Source: Phytohabitans sp036906915 (GTDB taxonomy: Bacteria > Actinomycetota > Actinomycetes > Mycobacteriales > Micromonosporaceae). From it: a stretch of DNA of 23,644 nt. Under the pieces are notes generated by a model. The model had not been told where the DNA came from and did not search any database. It saw nothing but the letters and a program-made list of their open reading frames with translations. The translations under genes and the position numbers were made by a program. Below, one piece after another: positions 22,045 through 23,644 of the stretch. The stretch is taken from the NCBI RefSeq assembly GCF_036906915.1, contig NZ_JBAKHX010000102.1, positions 1 to 23,644 on the forward strand, in the 5' to 3' direction. Within the stretch, counting starts at the first letter, position 1, and the number at the start of each line of letters is the position of its first letter.

Positions 22045-23349
22045 TCATTCTTCATCGGGAGGTTCTGGGAAATGTGTCGCGAGGTAGACGAAGACACCGC
22101 CAGCACTTAACCCAGCGCTCGCGAGTCGTTCCACCACCTCGTCAAGCGGAACTTCGTACTCGCTCTCAAGGTGTTCCTGCAGCTCTTTTCTCCGGACGCG
22201 AATTTCCTTAACGGTTTCCTTAAATGCGGTTTCATCTCTGGACTGCTTGAAGCCGAACCAGAGGTGTGCTCCCAGCGCAATCAGCAACAATGGTCCATAA
22301 AAGCTAGCAAATGCACTTACGGCAACGGCCCACTCACCCGATGGCGCCACGACCGAAGCTTCATTGCCATAGAGGGACAACAGTGAGGCATATATGAAAT
22401 GCAATAGGCTTGGCTTGCCCTCATAGCTAAACTGAAAATTATCCGCCTTCCATATCGCGTAGTTAATCAGAGTCAGCCCAATCACGGATTGCATGAATAA
22501 CCAGACAAAGGATGCGAGCGCGATAAGAATGCTAGCGCTCGTTCGACGATACCTATCCAGAAGAAATACGTAAAAGTCCGCAATCTTGACGGTCATTAGC
22601 CCTGCGGATACCGACTGAATAAACTGCTCGAGTTGGGCCTTATCGAACTTTGTAATCGCATTGCTGCGAAGCTCAGGCTTGATGCCTACAGTCGAGAGGA
22701 GCCCCGGGGTCTGGAATTTCTTGGCGATAAACTCCTTTTGGCTCTTCAGAAACTTCGACGGAGCTATGGCCGATTTGACCCCGCGCACATAGTGGAACAG
22801 TAGCGCCACGAATAGCAGAGCAGCCGCAATAACAAAGATAAGGGAGTTGGTCGAGAGAATAATCGCCAACACAACGACAATCTCGACGGTGCGTATAAGG
22901 AAGTTTCGCCTAAATCGATGGAAGAACGAAAAGCCAAGGTTGGCTACCACAAGCACCAACGTCCAGCTCTTACAGCGATATAGAAACCGAGGGAAGTACC
23001 AAAACAACACGACTAGCGGAAAAACTGCGAAATAGACCAACCACAGTATATTCTTTTGAGCTATCGCAAGAAAGAGGGCCAAGGCTGCAAGGATCACGAA
23101 GAACCGATAGTCTGCAACGAAGCTCCACGATGGAGCCAGCCTATTCAGAAGGAAACGATCGATGTCGAAGAGGGCCAGCTTCGTAATCGCCAAAGACCAA
23201 AGGACGATCGCGGTCCCATTTGCGATCCGAAACCGCCGCTTCCAGTTAATCTTGCGTCGGGGTTGACCTGCTTCCTCACCACTGGACCGGCTAGGTAGTC
23301 GATCCAAGACGCTTGCATCGACTTTTTCCCAAATAGTCAGAGTTGCCAC
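22045..23349 (-). CDS. multi-spanning membrane protein with ion-channel-like C-terminal pore segment
   Basis: A 434-residue protein in a GC-poor region unlike its neighbours. About eight hydrophobic segments: near 43-60, 83-97, 101-120, 129-142, 155-187 (two), 272-296 and 340-366. Residues 315-361 have the layout outer helix, pore helix, short filter, inner helix seen in two-TM potassium channels, but the filter position reads SLLSLYGNE instead of TxTTVGYGD. The C-terminal 70 residues are charged and helical (KEIRVRRKELQEHLESEYEV) and cytoplasmic. GTG 23349 is preferred over the upstream in-frame start because AAGGG lies 7 nt upstream. No named family is recognised; a channel or membrane effector of a defence or stress system are possibilities, not conclusions. 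Confidence 0.72.
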   Translation of the reverse strand: MATLTIWEKVDASVLDRLPSRSSGEEAGQPRRKINWKRRFRIANGTAIVLWSLAITKLALFDIDRFLLNRLAPSWSFVADYRFFVILAALALFLAIAQKNILWLVYFAVFPLVVLFWYFPRFLYRCKSWTLVLVVANLGFSFFHRFRRNFLIRTVEIVVVLAIILSTNSLIFVIAAALLFVALLFHYVRGVKSAIAPSKFLKSQKEFIAKKFQTPGLLSTVGIKPELRSNAITKFDKAQLEQFIQSVSAGLMTVKIADFYVFLLDRYRRTSASILIALASFVWLFMQSVIGLTLINYAIWKADNFQFSYEGKPSLLHFIYASLLSLYGNEASVVAPSGEWAVAVSAFASFYGPLLLIALGAHLWFGFKQSRDETAFKETVKEIRVRRKELQEHLESEYEVPLDEVVERLASAGLSAGGVFVYLATHFPEPPDEE

Positions 23350-23644
23350 AAGATCACCCTTATGTCTAGTACGACCGACAAAGTCTAAAGCAACAGCAGC
23401 CACTTCCGCACAGACTGTAGGTCGTCGTTCTGACACAAAGTGACCATGCGGGACAAGGACAATCAGACGCCGTGCCGCTGCGTGCCCGATCCGGCGGTCA
23501 GCAGCGGTCGACAGCAAGACAAACCGTCACGGCCGACCCTGACGCCTCTGCCGAATTGATCTCTTCTGGATCAAGGCGCCGTGTCGGCGCTCACGTAATT
23601 CCCCAGCTGTAGCGGTCTGACGCTCACGTAATTCCCCACCCGGT
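23350..23644. other. non-coding right edge
   Basis: The upstream region of the membrane protein gene and the window edge. No gene is visible. It contains the two direct repeats described separately. Confidence 0.4.
23588..23638. repeat. two 18-bp direct repeats at the window edge, possible insertion-sequence end
   Basis: CGCTCACGTAATTCCCCA occurs at 23588-23605 and again at 23621-23638, 33 bp apart. Multiple short terminal repeats of this kind are typical of IS21-family elements, whose istA/istB genes would lie to the right. With no transposase in the window this is only a suggestion. Confidence 0.4.

Larger units (their letters stand above)
8513..23644. mobile_element. actinomycete integrative and conjugative element (AICE), left end beside tRNA-Gly, right end not in the window
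   Basis: The gene set is that of a pSAM2-type AICE: integrase next to a tRNA 3' end, excisionase, rolling-circle-type Rep, DUF2637 membrane protein, FtsK/TraB translocase, Pra-like activator, GntR (KorSA-like) repressor and a NUDIX hydrolase. Double-stranded DNA transfer by a single TraB-type pump is the hallmark of these elements. The certain part runs from the tRNA to about 16.2 kb, the probable accessory part to about 21.6 kb. Whether the GC-poor gene after 22 kb is cargo is uncertain. No copy of the tRNA-Gly 3' sequence is seen to the right, so attR should lie further on. Confidence 0.8.

Noticed and set aside
21502..22211. Frames of 86-150 codons in the junction region
   Set aside because: No ribosome binding sites, no recognisable domains, and overlap with two hairpins and the GC transition.
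1..23644. CRISPR array
   Set aside because: No regularly spaced repeats were seen; the only direct repeats are the two at the right edge and a 9-bp pair near the integrase.

Overview
The window is GC-rich actinobacterial chromosome, most likely from the family Micromonosporaceae. The reasons are the high GC3 of the coding frames, GTG starts, the tig-clpP1-clpP2-clpX order and what looks like an actinobacterial rRNA leader at the left edge. It falls into three parts: a conserved core (1 to about 8.5 kb), an integrated conjugative element of the AICE type (about 8.5 to 21.6 kb), and a GC-poor cargo or junction segment (about 22 to 23.64 kb).

Core. Positions 1-430 read on the minus strand as the promoter region of an rRNA operon lying left of the window, with three tandem sigma70-like promoters. 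A small two-helix membrane protein diverges from it. Next come a Nit1-type amidase and an EamA transporter on the minus strand, divergent from an XRE-cupin regulator across a compact operator region. The proteostasis cluster tig, clpP1, clpP2, clpX follows (minus strand, transcribed right to left), with a ClgR-type operator in front of clpP1. Two copies of an ~80-bp hairpin repeat sit exactly in the two gaps between convergent genes. tRNA-Pro(TGG) and tRNA-Gly(TCC) close the core.

Mobile element. A tyrosine integrase lies directly beside the 3' end of tRNA-Gly, the usual AICE attachment arrangement. Transcribed right to left are a GntR/UTRA repressor (KorSA-like), a Pra-like activator, four small proteins (two with paired CxxC motifs), an FtsK/TraB DNA translocase, a DUF2637 membrane protein, a rolling-circle-type Rep, an excisionase and the integrase. 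From the 60-aa protein to the integrase, nine genes are chained by 1-4 nt stop/start overlaps. They are probably driven from one promoter in front of pra, which overlaps a dyad resembling the one in front of korSA: repression by KorSA, activation by Pra, then excision, replication and transfer. Further right is an accessory block: an XRE/DUF5753 regulator with a small non-DUF397 partner, a 53-aa double-CxxC protein, a flavoprotein, a RibD-like deaminase with a shortened reductase half, an XRE/TPR regulator, and a divergent NUDIX hydrolase. These look like one nucleotide- or flavin-related regulatory cassette.

Right end. After a strong terminator and about 0.5 kb without a gene there is an AT-richer gene for a multi-spanning membrane protein whose C-terminal part resembles a pore-loop ion channel with a non-canonical filter. 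The window ends in two 18-bp direct repeats that may be the edge of an insertion sequence. No second copy of the tRNA-Gly end was found, so the right boundary of the element is probably outside the window.
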